Source: Pseudomonadota bacterium
Lineage (GTDB): Bacteria > Pseudomonadota > Gammaproteobacteria > Pseudomonadales > Pseudohongiellaceae
Direction of reading: 5' to 3'
Assembly: GCA_027592275.1 (NCBI GenBank)
Contig: JAQCKF010000001.1
Span: 62,001-126,000 of the forward strand
DNA: 64,000 nucleotides
In this document: piece by piece, positions 9,959 through 22,183 of the stretch
How positions within the stretch are numbered: the stretch's first letter is position 1
Layout: every line of letters starts with the position of its first letter
Translations under genes and position numbers: made by a program
The notes under the pieces: model-generated
Told to the model about the DNA's origin: nothing
Databases searched by the model: none
What the model saw: the letters and a program-made list of their open reading frames with translations, nothing else

Positions 9959-10867
9959 ATGACTAATAAAAGAAAACTCGGCAAAGGCTTAGATGTACTG
10001 CTCTCCAGGGGCAGCACAGAGACAATGGCAAGCCTCCTCGGTAAGCCCAAAGACCGTTCAACACCGCCACAAGCCGCTGAAAAAGACGGCGATCTCAAGA
10101 ATATCCCTATAGATCTAATTCAGCGTGGCAAATACCAGCCTCGAACCGACATGCACGAAGAGGCTCTGGAAGAACTAGCCGCCTCCATTCGAGCTCAGGG
10201 CGTGATGCAGCCAATTGTTGTTCGCCCCATATCAGCAGACAAATATGAGATTATAGCCGGCGAGCGACGCTGGAGAGCCACTCAGATAGCGGGCTTAGAC
10301 ACTATACCGGCCATTATTAAGCCAGTTGGCGATGAAGCAGCAATCGCTATGTCGCTGATCGAGAATATTCAGCGTGAAAACCTGAACCCTATCGAAGAGG
10401 CGATGGCGCTTAAGCGCTTGCAGGACGAATTTGAGCTAACTCAACAACAGGTGGCTGATGCAGTAGGTAAATCCAGGGCAACCGTGACCAACCTCATGCG
10501 CTTGATTGGCCTGAGCATCGATGTTCGACGAATGTTGGAGCATGGGGATCTGGAAATGGGCCATGCTAGGGCCCTGCTGTCACTGCCGGATACTCAACAA
10601 TCGCAAGCCGCTAGGTCGGTAGTAGGTAAAGGGCTGTCCGTACGTCAGACAGAGTCTCTGGTTCGCCGGTTGATAGCTGAAGCCGGCTCAACTAGTAGCG
10701 CGACCACCAAGCTGGTGGATCCGGACATCAATAATCTAGAAGAGAACCTAGCTGATAAGCTGGGCGCTAAGGTAATGATCCAGCACACTGCCAAAGGCAA
10801 GGGTCGACTTGTTGTAAAATACAATTCCCTAGACGAACTAGACGGCATTCTCTCCCATATCAATTGA
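9959..10867 (+). CDS. parB: Chromosome partitioning protein ParB (Spo0J)
   Basis: ParB is a CTP-dependent clamp that loads at parS sites near the origin. The 302 residues show the ParB/Sulfiredoxin domain with GERRWRA at about 101-107 and ENIQRENLNPIEEA, the central helix-turn-helix (LTQQQVADAVGKSRATVTN) and a C-terminal dimerisation region. No consensus parS (TGTTTCACGTGAAACA) was noticed by eye in the window. The parA-parB gap holds a small inverted repeat, AGGGAA at 9921-9926 with TTCCCT at 9938-9943, and the near-palindrome TTCAAAAATTTTGAA just before it. Confidence 0.97.
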   Translation: MTNKRKLGKGLDVLLSRGSTETMASLLGKPKDRSTPPQAAEKDGDLKNIPIDLIQRGKYQPRTDMHEEALEELAASIRAQGVMQPIVVRPISADKYEIIAGERRWRATQIAGLDTIPAIIKPVGDEAAIAMSLIENIQRENLNPIEEAMALKRLQDEFELTQQQVADAVGKSRATVTNLMRLIGLSIDVRRMLEHGDLEMGHARALLSLPDTQQSQAARSVVGKGLSVRQTESLVRRLIAEAGSTSSATTKLVDPDINNLEENLADKLGAKVMIQHTAKGKGRLVVKYNSLDELDGILSHIN

Positions 10868-10880
10868 TAATCCTGCGTAG

Positions 10881-10909
10881 TTGATTAGGCACTATAAAGC
10901 CCCTATAAT
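10881..10909 (+). promoter_or_regulatory. Sigma-70 promoter of the atp operon
   Basis: A -35 hexamer TTGATT (10881-10886) and a consensus -10 TATAAT (10904-10909) are separated by exactly 17 bp. It lies 87 bp upstream of atpI and directly after parB, which separates the ATP synthase operon from parAB. The early leader holds the palindrome GGTGATCACC (10921-10930) overlapping a short hairpin followed by six Ts, which might act as a weak attenuator or parB terminator. Confidence 0.75.
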
Positions 10910-10995
10910 GCGCGTGCTTTGGTGATCACCGCTGTGATTTTTTAGGTGTTTGTGACAGGTGCCGATGGAGAGCGAAGCTGAAAAGCTAAGCCAAA

Positions 10996-11388
10996 ATGTC
11001 TAATTTAAAGACCCCGCCGGTGTATAAAGTAACCCTTGCGCAACTGGCAGTGACTGTCTTTATAGCAGTAATTTCTTTGTTGATTTCAGGCACCGTTTTG
11101 GCCTACTCCGTACTATTGGGGGGCTTGATAAGCGCTGTGCCAAACAGTTATTTTGCGTTTCATGCCTACCGCTATCAGGGAGCGAGAAATGCACAGAACG
11201 TTGTGAAGGGCTTTATTCGCGGGGAGCTCGGCAAGATCATCATGACAGTGGTGTTGTTTGCGCTTAGTTTCACACTGATTACCAGCTTAAACGAATTAGC
11301 CTTAATACTTGGGTTCACACTGATCCACTTTGTAGGCGTAGTAATGTCGGGGTTCATTAGTTATAGCCCCTCACATAACAAAACATAA
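10996..11388 (+). CDS. atpI: ATP synthase subunit I (assembly factor AtpI)
   Basis: AtpI is a small membrane protein encoded at the head of proteobacterial atp operons. It is thought to help c-ring assembly or Mg uptake. The 130 residues carry four likely membrane helices (about 15-35, 37-55, 75-95, 100-120), including the family-typical LLGGLISAVPNSYFAFHAYRY. It is the first gene after the promoter at 10881 and is 28 bp before atpB. Confidence 0.93.
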   Translation: MSNLKTPPVYKVTLAQLAVTVFIAVISLLISGTVLAYSVLLGGLISAVPNSYFAFHAYRYQGARNAQNVVKGFIRGELGKIIMTVVLFALSFTLITSLNELALILGFTLIHFVGVVMSGFISYSPSHNKT

Positions 11389-11416
11389 GTACAAAACGTA
11401 AGCTTAGAGAATATAA

Positions 11417-12307
<891 letters not shown>

Positions 12308-12338
12308 ACAACATTACATTTTATTAAGATTTATCTGA

Positions 12339-12620
<282 letters not shown>

Positions 12621-12648
12621 GACAGACATCTAATAGCGGGAGATCGCG

Positions 12649-13119
12649 GTGGATATTACATTAACTATTATCGGGCAATCGGTAGCGTTCTTCGTTTTCT
12701 GGTGGTTCTGCGCGAAATATGTCTGGCCTCTTTTCATGAATGTTATGGAAGAGCGTCGACAGAAAATCGCAGACGGCTTAGAAGCAGCTGCTCGAGCTGA
12801 GAAGGACCTAGAATTAGCGCAGGCTAAGTCTACCGACCAGCTGAAAGTTGCGAAGGTTGAGGCAGCTGGCATTATCGACCTTGCTAATAAGCGCGGCTCG
12901 CAAATTGTCGACGAAGCAAAAGATAAAGCTAAAGAAGAGGCCAAACGAATTATTGTTGGCGCTCAGGCTGATATCGAACAGGAAGTAAATAGAGCGAAAG
13001 AAGCTCTACGTGCTCAGGTATCTGCGATAGCAATTGCTGGTGCCGAGAAGATCCTGGAAGGCACTATCGATCGGGCCGCCAACGAAGACATGTTGAACAA
13101 ATTAGCTTCCGAGCTTTGA
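12649..13119 (+). CDS. atpF: ATP synthase F0 subunit b
   Basis: Subunit b is the peripheral stalk. The 156-residue protein has one N-terminal membrane helix ([22 protein letters not shown], about residues 5-26), then a long charged coiled coil rich in Ala, Glu and Lys to the C-terminus, the same length as E. coli b (156). The start is GTG at 12649 with GGGAGA about 8 bp upstream. It lies 28 bp after atpE and 11 bp before atpH. Confidence 0.97.
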   Translation: MDITLTIIGQSVAFFVFWWFCAKYVWPLFMNVMEERRQKIADGLEAAARAEKDLELAQAKSTDQLKVAKVEAAGIIDLANKRGSQIVDEAKDKAKEEAKRIIVGAQADIEQEVNRAKEALRAQVSAIAIAGAEKILEGTIDRAANEDMLNKLASEL

Positions 13120-13130
13120 GAAACTAGACA

Positions 13131-13667
13131 GTGGCAGAACTAATCACATTAGCAAGACCCTATGCCAAGGCGGCGTTCGAAACTGCTTTAGCCGATGGTG
13201 CGTTGGATAAATGGTCCAATATGATCGCACTATCTGCAGCCGTGGCCGACCAGCCTGAAGTGAGCAGCATATTGAGTTCCCCATCTTTGTCGTCGGACCA
13301 AATTGCCGACACCTTCATCGGCGTGTGCGGCGATGAGCTCGATGAGAAGGGCAAGAACTTTGTAGGCCTGCTCGCCGAGAACAAGCGCCTAGTTTTGCTG
13401 TCAGAAATTTCTTCATTGTTCGAAGCGCTGAAAGCACAACAGGAAATGTCGGTCGATGTTGAGATCACAACGGCTTTTGAAATTAGTTCAGATGTTTCAA
13501 ACAAGCTAGCGCAAGCTCTCAAAGATCGTCTTAAACGAGAAATACTATTGACTACCAATGTCGATCAAAGCTTGATCGGCGGCGCGGTAATTAGAGCGGG
13601 TGACAATGTCATCGACAGCTCGGTACGCGGAAAGTTATCTAAATTAGCTGAATCAATGAATTCCTGA
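13131..13667 (+). CDS. atpH: ATP synthase F1 subunit delta
   Basis: Delta links the b stalk to the top of the alpha-beta hexamer. The 178-residue protein starts [20 protein letters not shown], the conserved N-terminal helix of the OSCP/delta family, and ends with the family motif [20 protein letters not shown] before a short tail. The start is GTG at 13131. It is 11 bp after atpF and 25 bp before atpA. Confidence 0.97.
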   Translation: MAELITLARPYAKAAFETALADGALDKWSNMIALSAAVADQPEVSSILSSPSLSSDQIADTFIGVCGDELDEKGKNFVGLLAENKRLVLLSEISSLFEALKAQQEMSVDVEITTAFEISSDVSNKLAQALKDRLKREILLTTNVDQSLIGGAVIRAGDNVIDSSVRGKLSKLAESMNS

Positions 13668-13692
13668 GCAGGTCAGGAACAAGGAAATAAGC

Positions 13693-15237
13693 ATGCAACA
13701 ACTGAATCCATCCGAAATCAGTGACATTATTAAGCAACGGATCGATAAGCTCGATGTGTCTGTAGAGTCAAAAAACGAAGGCACTATTGTCAGCGTATCT
13801 GACGGTATTATTCGTATCCACGGCCTGGCCGATGTGATGTACGGTGAAATGATCGAGTTCGAAGGGGGCATCTACGGTATGGCGCTTAACCTTGAGCGAG
13901 ATTCTGTAGGCGCCATTGTTTTAGGCGACTATCTCTCACTGCGCGAAGGTCAAACTTGTCGTTGTACGAAGCGAATTTTGGAAGTCCCGGTCGGCCCAGA
14001 ACTGGAAGGTCGAGTTGTTGATGCGCTAGGTAAGCCTATCGATGGTAAGGGCCCGGTTGAAACAACGATGACCGATGCGGTTGAAAAAATAGCGCCAGGG
14101 GTAATCGAAAGACAGTCGGTTGACGAGCCTGTACAGACAGGATTGAAATCAATCGATTCCATGGTCCCAATCGGAAGGGGCCAGCGTGAACTTATTATTG
14201 GTGACCGTGAAGTCGGCAAGACAGCGGTAGCGATCGACGCGATCATCAACCAGAAAGGCAAGAATGTTAAGTGTGTCTACGTAGCGATAGGCCAGAAGGC
14301 CTCATCTGTAGCCAACGTGGTAAATCGTTTGGAAGAGCACGGCGCCATGGAATACACCATCGTCGTAGCGGCGACGGCATCTGATCCAGCCTCTATGCAA
14401 TACATCGCGCCTTACTCAGGCTGCACGATGGGTGAGTACTACCGTGACCGCGGCCAAGATGCATTGATCGTCTATGATGACCTAACTAAGCAAGCCTGGG
14501 CCTATAGACAGATCTCCCTACTATTAAGAAGACCGCCAGGCCGTGAAGCCTATCCCGGTGACGTTTTCTACTTACACTCCCGTTTACTGGAGCGCTCCTC
14601 GAGAGTGAACGTTAACTACGTCGAGAAGTTCACCAACGGTGAAGTGAAGGGTAAGACAGGTTCTTTGACGGCATTGCCCATAATTGAGACTCAGGCTGGT
14701 GACGTTTCGGCGTTCGTACCCACCAACGTAATTTCGATTACAGATGGCCAGATATTTCTGGAAACAGACTTATTTAACTCAGGTATTCGTCCTGCGATGA
14801 ACCCGGGTGTTTCGGTGTCGCGCGTGGGTGGCGCTGCGCAAACTAAGATTATTAAGAAGCTGGGTGGCGGTATACGTATCGCACTAGCTCAATATCGTGA
14901 ATTGGCGGCTTTCGCAGCGTTCGCTTCTGACCTTGATGATGCGACTCGAGCACAGCTAGAGCACGGTCAGCGAGTGACAGAATTGATGAAGCAGAAGCAA
15001 TATACGCCAATGTCGATTGCGGAAATGGGCATCTCTATTTACGCGGCGAACGAAGGCTATCTGATAGATATTGAGCTGAAAAAGGTATTGGACTTCGAAG
15101 CGGCGCTGCTGTCTTACATGAACAGCGAGCATGCTGATTTGATCAAACAAATCAACGATACCGGCGATTACAACGACGACATTGGCGCCCAGTTCAAAGC
15201 GGCAATCGATAAGTTCAAGTCCACACAGACTTGGTAG
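13693..15237 (+). CDS. atpA: ATP synthase F1 subunit alpha
   Basis: Alpha is the non-catalytic nucleotide-binding subunit of the F1 hexamer. Its 514 residues match the E. coli length (513). The P-loop GDREVGKT lies near residue 170-177, with the ATP synthase alpha/beta signature later ([17 protein letters not shown]). The N-terminal beta-barrel begins [20 protein letters not shown]. It is a canonical member of the atp operon with no unusual residue seen. Confidence 0.98.
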   Translation: MQQLNPSEISDIIKQRIDKLDVSVESKNEGTIVSVSDGIIRIHGLADVMYGEMIEFEGGIYGMALNLERDSVGAIVLGDYLSLREGQTCRCTKRILEVPVGPELEGRVVDALGKPIDGKGPVETTMTDAVEKIAPGVIERQSVDEPVQTGLKSIDSMVPIGRGQRELIIGDREVGKTAVAIDAIINQKGKNVKCVYVAIGQKASSVANVVNRLEEHGAMEYTIVVAATASDPASMQYIAPYSGCTMGEYYRDRGQDALIVYDDLTKQAWAYRQISLLLRRPPGREAYPGDVFYLHSRLLERSSRVNVNYVEKFTNGEVKGKTGSLTALPIIETQAGDVSAFVPTNVISITDGQIFLETDLFNSGIRPAMNPGVSVSRVGGAAQTKIIKKLGGGIRIALAQYRELAAFAAFASDLDDATRAQLEHGQRVTELMKQKQYTPMSIAEMGISIYAANEGYLIDIELKKVLDFEAALLSYMNSEHADLIKQINDTGDYNDDIGAQFKAAIDKFKSTQTW

Positions 15238-15270
15238 TCGGCAAGGCAAATAATACAGAGGCTGTAAGCA

Positions 15271-16131
15271 ATGGCTGGCGGAAAAGAAATACGCACCAAG
15301 ATTTCGAGTATTAAGAGTACTCAGAGTCTCACCGGCGCGATGGAAATGGTAGCGGCAAGTAAAATGCGTAAAGCTCAGGAGCGCATGATACTTGGTAAGC
15401 CCTATGCCCATCGCATCCGTTCGGTGATCGGCCACATCGCCAATGCAACACCGGAATATAGACACGCCTATTTCGATACCAGAGACGTAAAGCGCGTTGG
15501 TTACATTATTGTCTCTTCAGACCGCGGCCTTTGCGGCGGCTTGAATATCAATGTATTTAAAGCAGCTGTTGCTTCGATGAAAGAGTTTAAAGATAGCAAT
15601 GTTGAGTTAGACTTTTGTGTGATAGGTAAGAAGGCTGCGCGCTTCTTTAACAACTACGGCGGCAATGTAGTTGCTGCGGTTGATAGCATAGGCGATGCGC
15701 CGGAAGTAGCCGATGTAATTGGCTCTGTTCGGGTGATGTTGGAAAAATTCAACAAGAACGAAATTGATCAGTTGATGGTTGTTAGTAATACCTTCGTTAA
15801 TACCATGACGCAGCAGCCGACTATCGAACAGTTGTTGCCATTGCTTCCTTCAGAAGATGAAGACATGCAACACCATTGGGATTATCTGTATGAGCCCGAT
15901 GCGAAAGAGTTGCTAGATGGTTTGCTATTAAGATATATCGAATCACAAGTTTTTCAGGCGGTCGTTGAGAACAATGCCTGTGAGCAAGCCGCGCGAATGG
16001 TTGCAATGAAGAGCGCAACCGACAACGCAGGCGACATCATTGATGACTTGGAGTTGGTTTATAACAAGGCTCGACAAGCGGCAATTACCCAAGAGCTATC
16101 TGAGATAGCTGGCGGAGCTGCAGCAGTTTAG
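15271..16131 (+). CDS. atpG: ATP synthase F1 subunit gamma
   Basis: Gamma is the rotating central shaft. The 286-residue protein begins [20 protein letters not shown] with the conserved N-terminal helix and has [16 protein letters not shown]. It ends with the C-terminal helix signature [21 protein letters not shown]. This is the full gammaproteobacterial length. The 87-bp gap to atpD is the widest inside the F1 genes and holds no gene. Confidence 0.98.
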   Translation: MAGGKEIRTKISSIKSTQSLTGAMEMVAASKMRKAQERMILGKPYAHRIRSVIGHIANATPEYRHAYFDTRDVKRVGYIIVSSDRGLCGGLNINVFKAAVASMKEFKDSNVELDFCVIGKKAARFFNNYGGNVVAAVDSIGDAPEVADVIGSVRVMLEKFNKNEIDQLMVVSNTFVNTMTQQPTIEQLLPLLPSEDEDMQHHWDYLYEPDAKELLDGLLLRYIESQVFQAVVENNACEQAARMVAMKSATDNAGDIIDDLELVYNKARQAAITQELSEIAGGAAAV

Positions 16132-16200
16132 ATAACAAATTTAGCGGTGCTGCCCAAATAAGGTCAGTATCATTAACAAGAAGTTCAGACGAAATATTAA

Positions 16201-17619
<1,419 letters not shown>

Positions 17620-17650
17620 TTGTTTAACGGGCAAAAACGAGTAATTTGAT

Positions 17651-18064
17651 ATGGCTATGACAATGCACTGTGACATCGTAAGCGCGGAGAAGAGTATCTT
17701 CTCGGGTCTCGTTGAAATGGTTGTTGCGGCAGGATCTCTTGGAGATCTTGGTATTGCTCCTGGGCATGCGCCCTTGTTGACGGCATTAATCCCAGGGCCG
17801 GTTAAGTTAATACTTCAAAACGGCGAAGAAGAAGTTTTTTACGTGTCTGGTGGGTTTCTGGAGGTGCAGCGCGGTGTTGTTACTCTATTGAGCGATACGG
17901 CGCTTAGAGCCGACGATCTAGATGAGGCCGCGGCGCAGCAAGCAGTGGAAGATGCCGAGAGGGCTATAGCGAATCAGGGCGCAGAATTCGATTACTCGAT
18001 TGCCGCCGCTCAACTAGCCGAGGCAGCGGCTCAGTTACGCTCTCTGCGGAAGATTAGAAAGTAG
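17651..18064 (+). CDS. atpC: ATP synthase F1 subunit epsilon
   Basis: Epsilon couples gamma to the c-ring and can inhibit ATP hydrolysis. The 137-residue protein has the N-terminal beta sandwich with [28 protein letters not shown], normal for the family, and a C-terminal helical hairpin rich in Ala and Glu. It is the last gene of the operon and is followed 30 bp later by a rho-independent terminator. Confidence 0.97.
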   Translation: MAMTMHCDIVSAEKSIFSGLVEMVVAAGSLGDLGIAPGHAPLLTALIPGPVKLILQNGEEEVFYVSGGFLEVQRGVVTLLSDTALRADDLDEAAAQQAVEDAERAIANQGAEFDYSIAAAQLAEAAAQLRSLRKIRK

Positions 18065-18094
18065 CAGCTAGCCAAACTAGTATTACGAAAACCT

Positions 18095-18124
18095 AAAAAG
18101 GTGGCATGAGCTACCTTTTTTTTT
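18095..18124 (+). terminator. Rho-independent terminator of the atp operon
   Basis: The hairpin AAAAAGGTGGC / GCTACCTTTTT has an ATGA loop, contains one G-T pair and runs into nine Ts. It lies 30 bp after the atpC stop and before glmU. Confidence 0.9.
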
Positions 18125-18217
18125 GCTATTCTTTTGGCTTGGACTCATCGTCTTGATCGATTGGACCCTTATCCAAACAAGTTTTCATCCAAATTGGTTC
18201 CTATGAGCGGATTAAAT

Positions 18218-19594
18218 ATGAATTTAGATATCGTCATTCTCGCAGCGGGTCGCGGCACAAGAATGAATTCAAATATTCCCAAAGTACTACATCAGATCGG
18301 TGGCGATTCGATGCTTGGCCACGTGCTCAATGCGGCGCGAAAGTTAGAGTCAGAGAAGATTCATATTGTTGTGGGATATGCAGCGCAGCAGATCAAAACC
18401 GAATTCAGCTCTGACAAGGAGCTGCAGTGGGCCCTACAAGAAGAGCAGCTCGGCACTGGCCATGCTGTTATGCAGGCTATGCCGAATATAGATATATCAA
18501 AGCCTGAAAAGCGCGTGCTGGTTTTATATGGCGATGTACCACTTACAAATTTTTCAACACTAAGAAAGTTGGTGCAGCAGGCGAGTGAAAACACGCTTTG
18601 TATCCTTACCCTTCTCACTGAAAATCCAAAAGGTCTTGGTCGAATTGTCCGAGACGACTCGGGTGAAATAACGGCAATCGTAGAAGAAAAGGATGCCAAC
18701 GACGAACAGAAAAAGATCAACGAGATTAATACCGGCATCATGGTTATTCCAGCGACGAAATTGAATACATGGTTGAACTCTCTGGGAAACAACAATGCAC
18801 AGGGAGAGTACTATCTGACTGATGTAGTGGCGATGGCGGCAGCAGATGACGAATGCACCATTTGTGCAATGGTTATTGATGATGAGAACGAAGTACAAGG
18901 TGTAAACGACAAGGCGCAATTAGCCGGCCTGGAGAGACAATACCAAATGAAGAAAGCCGAACAACTTCTAGAAGCTGGAGTTCTGCTACGCGACCCATCA
19001 CGCATCGATATTCGCGGTGAAATCGAAACGGGTAGTGATGTAGAGATTGATATAAACGCTATATTTGAAGGCCACGTGACTCTGGGCAATGGCGTTAAGA
19101 TTGGCCCCAACGTTGTCATTAAGGACAGTAAAATAGGCGACAACGCTAATATACTTCAGGGCACGAACATCGATGGGGCAGAGATTGGTGAGGGCGCTAG
19201 TGTTGGCCCTTACGCTAGAATTAGACCCGGCACTATTTTAAAAGAGAACACCAAGATTGGAAACTTTGTCGAAACTAAGAATGCGATTATTGGTAAAGGC
19301 TCTAAGGCTAGCCATCTAGCCTACATCGGTGACGCCGTAGTTGGTGAGAACGTAAACATTGGAGCCGGCACAATTTTTTGTAACTACGACGGAGTTAATA
19401 AACACAAGACAATAATTGGCGATAATGTCTTCGTGGGATCGAATAGCGTTTTGGTGGCGCCAGTCACTCTCGCCGATAATACCTTTATCGCTGCTGGCTC
19501 TTCGATAAACTGCGATGTACCTGCCGACAGTCTAGCCGTCGCAAGAGGCAAGCAAAGAAACATTACAGGTTGGAAACGGCCAACTAAGAAATAG
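18218..19594 (+). CDS. glmU: Bifunctional UDP-GlcNAc pyrophosphorylase / glucosamine-1-P acetyltransferase GlmU
   Basis: GlmU makes UDP-GlcNAc from glucosamine-1-phosphate in two steps for peptidoglycan and LPS. From the ATG at 18218 the protein is 458 residues, against 456 in E. coli. It starts MNLDIVILAAGRGTRM with the nucleotidyltransferase motif. The C-terminal left-handed beta-helix has many hexapeptide repeats (for example IGDNANILQG, VGENVNIGAGT) and the acetyltransferase region with GNFVETKNA. Longer in-frame starts exist at 18203 (ATG) and 18134 (TTG) but add non-homologous residues. It follows the atp operon, as in E. coli and Pseudomonas, but glmS is not next to it. Confidence 0.97.
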   Translation: MNLDIVILAAGRGTRMNSNIPKVLHQIGGDSMLGHVLNAARKLESEKIHIVVGYAAQQIKTEFSSDKELQWALQEEQLGTGHAVMQAMPNIDISKPEKRVLVLYGDVPLTNFSTLRKLVQQASENTLCILTLLTENPKGLGRIVRDDSGEITAIVEEKDANDEQKKINEINTGIMVIPATKLNTWLNSLGNNNAQGEYYLTDVVAMAAADDECTICAMVIDDENEVQGVNDKAQLAGLERQYQMKKAEQLLEAGVLLRDPSRIDIRGEIETGSDVEIDINAIFEGHVTLGNGVKIGPNVVIKDSKIGDNANILQGTNIDGAEIGEGASVGPYARIRPGTILKENTKIGNFVETKNAIIGKGSKASHLAYIGDAVVGENVNIGAGTIFCNYDGVNKHKTIIGDNVFVGSNSVLVAPVTLADNTFIAAGSSINCDVPADSLAVARGKQRNITGWKRPTKK

Positions 19595-19601
19595 AAGTAG
19601 T

Positions 19602-20465
19602 TTAGTTTTTATCAGAATTTATATAGCGAAGGGCCCGCTGGCTCTTCTGTAATTTCTTCAGGTGGTCCTTCAGCAAGGGCTTGCGATGCCTAGCGACACC
19701 AGTTGCTAGTACATCGATTACCACCAGGTGTGCGATGCGCGAAGATACTGGCGCGAATGCTTGGCGTTCCTCTTTCATATTCACATAAATAGGCAGACAG
19801 CATTGTTCGCTCAACGGAGTGTTTTGCGGTGCTACACCAATAACCGTAGCACCTGCTTCTCTGGCCAGGCTCACACTCTCCAGTAGGGCGCGGGTCTGCC
19901 CCGATTGAGATATGGCCACTACTACATCATCAGCACCTAGTGATATCGCAGACATTTGCTGTATGTGAGGGTCTGTATAGGCTGCAGATGATAGCTGCAA
20001 GCGGAAGAACTTGTGTTGCGCATCGGCTGCAACAGAGCCGGAAGCACCGAAACCATAGAATTCAACGCGATTCGCGTTGTTAATGGTAGTGATGGCCGTT
20101 TCCAGCACTTCAGGGTCTAACTGATCCCTAACCGTTAAAAGAGAGCCTACCGTTGTATCGAAAACCTTATTGCGTAGGTCTTCGACCGTGTCCTTATCAT
20201 CCACCGCGAACTGAGTATACACACCGCCCAGGCCTAACTGCTGAGCAAGCTGCAGCTTGAAGGAGAGGAAGCCGTCGAAGCCAATAGCGCGGCAGAAGCG
20301 AATCACGGTGGGTTCGCCAACATCGGAATTAGCCGCGAGATCGACGATGCGCATCTTGATCACGTCATTGGCGTGTTGAAGTACGTAGCTTGCGACTTTA
20401 GCTTCAGACTTGCGCATCACAGAACTGCTGTCAGCTATTCGTCGTATAAGATTGGGTGAATGCAC
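19602..20465 (-). CDS. MurR/RpiR-family transcriptional regulator (HexR-like)
   Basis: The 287-residue protein has an N-terminal HTH_6 domain (about 1-77, with VGEPTVIRFCRAIGFDGFLSFKLQLAQQLG) and a C-terminal SIS sugar-phosphate isomerase domain (about 125-255, with VEFYGFGASGSVAADAQHKFFRL and ISQSGQT). The recognition-helix region EPTVIRFCR resembles HexR, which senses KDPG and controls central carbon genes in gammaproteobacteria. No Entner-Doudoroff gene is nearby, so the HexR identity is only likely. It converges with glmU, leaving 7 bp between the stops, and is divergent from the acyltransferase gene at 20636. Confidence 0.85.
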   Translation of the reverse strand: MHSPNLIRRIADSSSVMRKSEAKVASYVLQHANDVIKMRIVDLAANSDVGEPTVIRFCRAIGFDGFLSFKLQLAQQLGLGGVYTQFAVDDKDTVEDLRNKVFDTTVGSLLTVRDQLDPEVLETAITTINNANRVEFYGFGASGSVAADAQHKFFRLQLSSAAYTDPHIQQMSAISLGADDVVVAISQSGQTRALLESVSLAREAGATVIGVAPQNTPLSEQCCLPIYVNMKEERQAFAPVSSRIAHLVVIDVLATGVARHRKPLLKDHLKKLQKSQRALRYINSDKN

Positions 20466-20635
20466 TTGCTGTCCGCCTAGTTTTCTAACACTACTATCAG
20501 TCTTGAAATAAGCTTTCCACGCTACTCAATTTGTCAGGCTACCGCATCTGTTTGTATTGCGAAAACGCACCCTCAGTAAAGATCAGTCTATTTTCAAATC
20601 TGTGTACTTAGCTGTTTCGAGGTAACATGTAGCCC

Positions 20636-21799
20636 ATGAAAATGCTTGATCTAAAATTTGTAGATTCCATCGCCACCATCGGTGCAGAGGATTGGAATAG
20701 TCTAGCTGGAACAGAGAATCCATTTACTCGCTATGAGTTTCTATGGGCTCTAGAGAAGACCGGCTGTACGACTCAGGCAACCGGTTGGGAACCACATCAT
20801 GTGGCCGTCTACAGTGGTCCGGAGGATGACGAGTCTCGTCAGCTAGTTGCTGTTATGCCTCTGTATCAGAAAACAAACTCCTATGGCGAATACGTTTTCG
20901 ACTGGTCTTGGGCGAGCGCTTACCAGAATTATGGTCTTAACTATTACCCAAAGTATGTCAGCGCAGTACCGTTCACTCCTAGCCATGGCACACGACTATT
21001 TACTGGTAATTCGGTAAATAGAGATGACATAGCCAAACTGATTTTTGATGAGATGAAGAGTAAGGCGGAATCTATAGACGCGTCTTCTTGGCATATTCTT
21101 TTTCCGACAGCGGAAGAAAACAAGCTGTTCGAGACAATTGGCATTCCAGCGAGAACTGCCTGTCAGTTTCACTGGTTCAATCGAGACTACTCAAGCTTCG
21201 ATGATTTTCTAGCGACGCTTAATTCGCGTAAGAGAAAAAACATTAGAAGAGAGCGGCAGAAGGTCGCAGAGCGAGGCACGAGATTCGAAACACTCAACGC
21301 AGCTGACATTTCTCCCGGGCATTGGAATACGTTCTACCGATTCTATCAAAGCACTTACATGATGCGTGGTATGCAGGGATATCTAAGTCAGGATTTCTTT
21401 GCCGAGCTTGCACAGCTAATGCCGGAACAATTGTTCATGATAGTCGCACTAGATGGAGACCAGATGATAGCTGCGGCCCTCTTCTTCAGGAACAATGAAA
21501 AGGTGTTTGGCAGGTACTGGGGCAGCGCACAAGACTATCAATTCCTACATTTCGAAACGTGCTACTACCAAGGCCAGGAATATTGTATTGAGCACAAGTT
21601 GCAGAGTTTCGATTCAGGCGCTCAAGGGGAGCATAAGATTCAAAGAGGCTTTGAGCCGATAACGACCTATTCAAATCACTGGATTGCTAACGAGGGATTT
21701 GCCCAAGCAATAAATAAATTTCTTGATGAAGAGCGACCTCACATCGAAAAATACCAGACAGAAGCCGCCACACTATTACCATTCAAAAAAGAGAGCTAA
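20636..21799 (+). CDS. FemAB-like GNAT-fold acyltransferase (DUF482/PF04339 family)
   Basis: The 387-residue protein has the peptidoglycan biosynthesis/recognition family layout of DUF482: an N-terminal domain with SWASAYQNYGLNYYPKYVSAVPFTP, the basic stretch RKRKNIRRERQKVAERG near 200, and the C-terminal GNAT half with AAALFFRNNEKVFGRYWGS and FDSGAQGEHKIQRGFEP. Members are widespread in proteobacteria, and the acceptor is generally unknown. Its stop lies 11 bp before the integrase remnant, so it marks the left edge of the integron relic. The gene itself looks intact. Confidence 0.85.
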   Translation: MKMLDLKFVDSIATIGAEDWNSLAGTENPFTRYEFLWALEKTGCTTQATGWEPHHVAVYSGPEDDESRQLVAVMPLYQKTNSYGEYVFDWSWASAYQNYGLNYYPKYVSAVPFTPSHGTRLFTGNSVNRDDIAKLIFDEMKSKAESIDASSWHILFPTAEENKLFETIGIPARTACQFHWFNRDYSSFDDFLATLNSRKRKNIRRERQKVAERGTRFETLNAADISPGHWNTFYRFYQSTYMMRGMQGYLSQDFFAELAQLMPEQLFMIVALDGDQMIAAALFFRNNEKVFGRYWGSAQDYQFLHFETCYYQGQEYCIEHKLQSFDSGAQGEHKIQRGFEPITTYSNHWIANEGFAQAINKFLDEERPHIEKYQTEAATLLPFKKES

Positions 21800-21810
21800 C
21801 CGGCGGCGAA

Positions 21811-22030
21811 CTAATTCAACCCGTCCAGAGGACTGGAAGCTCCAGAGGGGTGTCTCCCCAATACGTGGGTATAGATATGAGTCGTAGTTACATCATTAGT
21901 CCTAGTAGCTCTTGAACAGTTCGAATGTCTGAACCTGCAGCTAACATATGTGTAGCGAAAGAATGTTGAAAAGTATGGCAAGTTACACGTTTAGTATTAA
22001 TACCCGCAGCTAAGGTCGCCACTCGCAAAA
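21811..22030 (-). pseudogene. intI: Integron integrase IntI, C-terminal remnant
   Basis: Read on the minus strand, the segment gives [20 protein letters not shown], then [16 protein letters not shown], and after a one-base deletion [17 protein letters not shown], ending SSPLDGLN and a TAG at 21813-21811. This is the C-terminal third of an IntI tyrosine recombinase, with the catalytic tyrosine in HIYTHVL. Three lesions are visible. The N-terminal two-thirds, attI and the promoters are absent. The conserved HTLRHSFATH box reads [10 protein letters not shown], so its Arg is Gln. The His codon of LLGH lacks a base. The protein cannot be active. Confidence 0.88.
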
Positions 22031-22054
22031 ACTTTTATTCAAAGCGTTATGTGG
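22031..22054 (+). repeat. attC: attC right half-site fused to the intI remnant
   Basis: The sequence TTATTCAAAGCGTTATGTGG has the shape of an attC right end, with core GTTATGT at 22046-22052. No matching left half lies before it. Integrase sequence starts directly on its left. This suggests a recombination or deletion that removed the 5' part of intI together with attI. Confidence 0.6.
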
Positions 22055-22183
22055 CTGATTCAAAACCGGTGTAGCCCTTAACATTGCGGGACATTCTCAG
22101 ATAGCACTAGACCCCGCCCCAATAGACACATATGGTTTCATCACACCATATAAATGACCGTTGGCTTCTAATAGTCTATTGTC

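Noticed and set aside
18134-18217. Longer GlmU start (TTG 18134)
   Set aside because: The added residues do not match GlmU and start directly after the atp terminator. MNLDIVILAAGRGTRM at 18218 fits the family.
22130-22151. ATATGGT / ACCATAT inverted repeat in the first cassette
   Set aside because: A short 7-bp AT-rich stem with an 8-nt loop is common by chance and has no clear position relative to a start codon.
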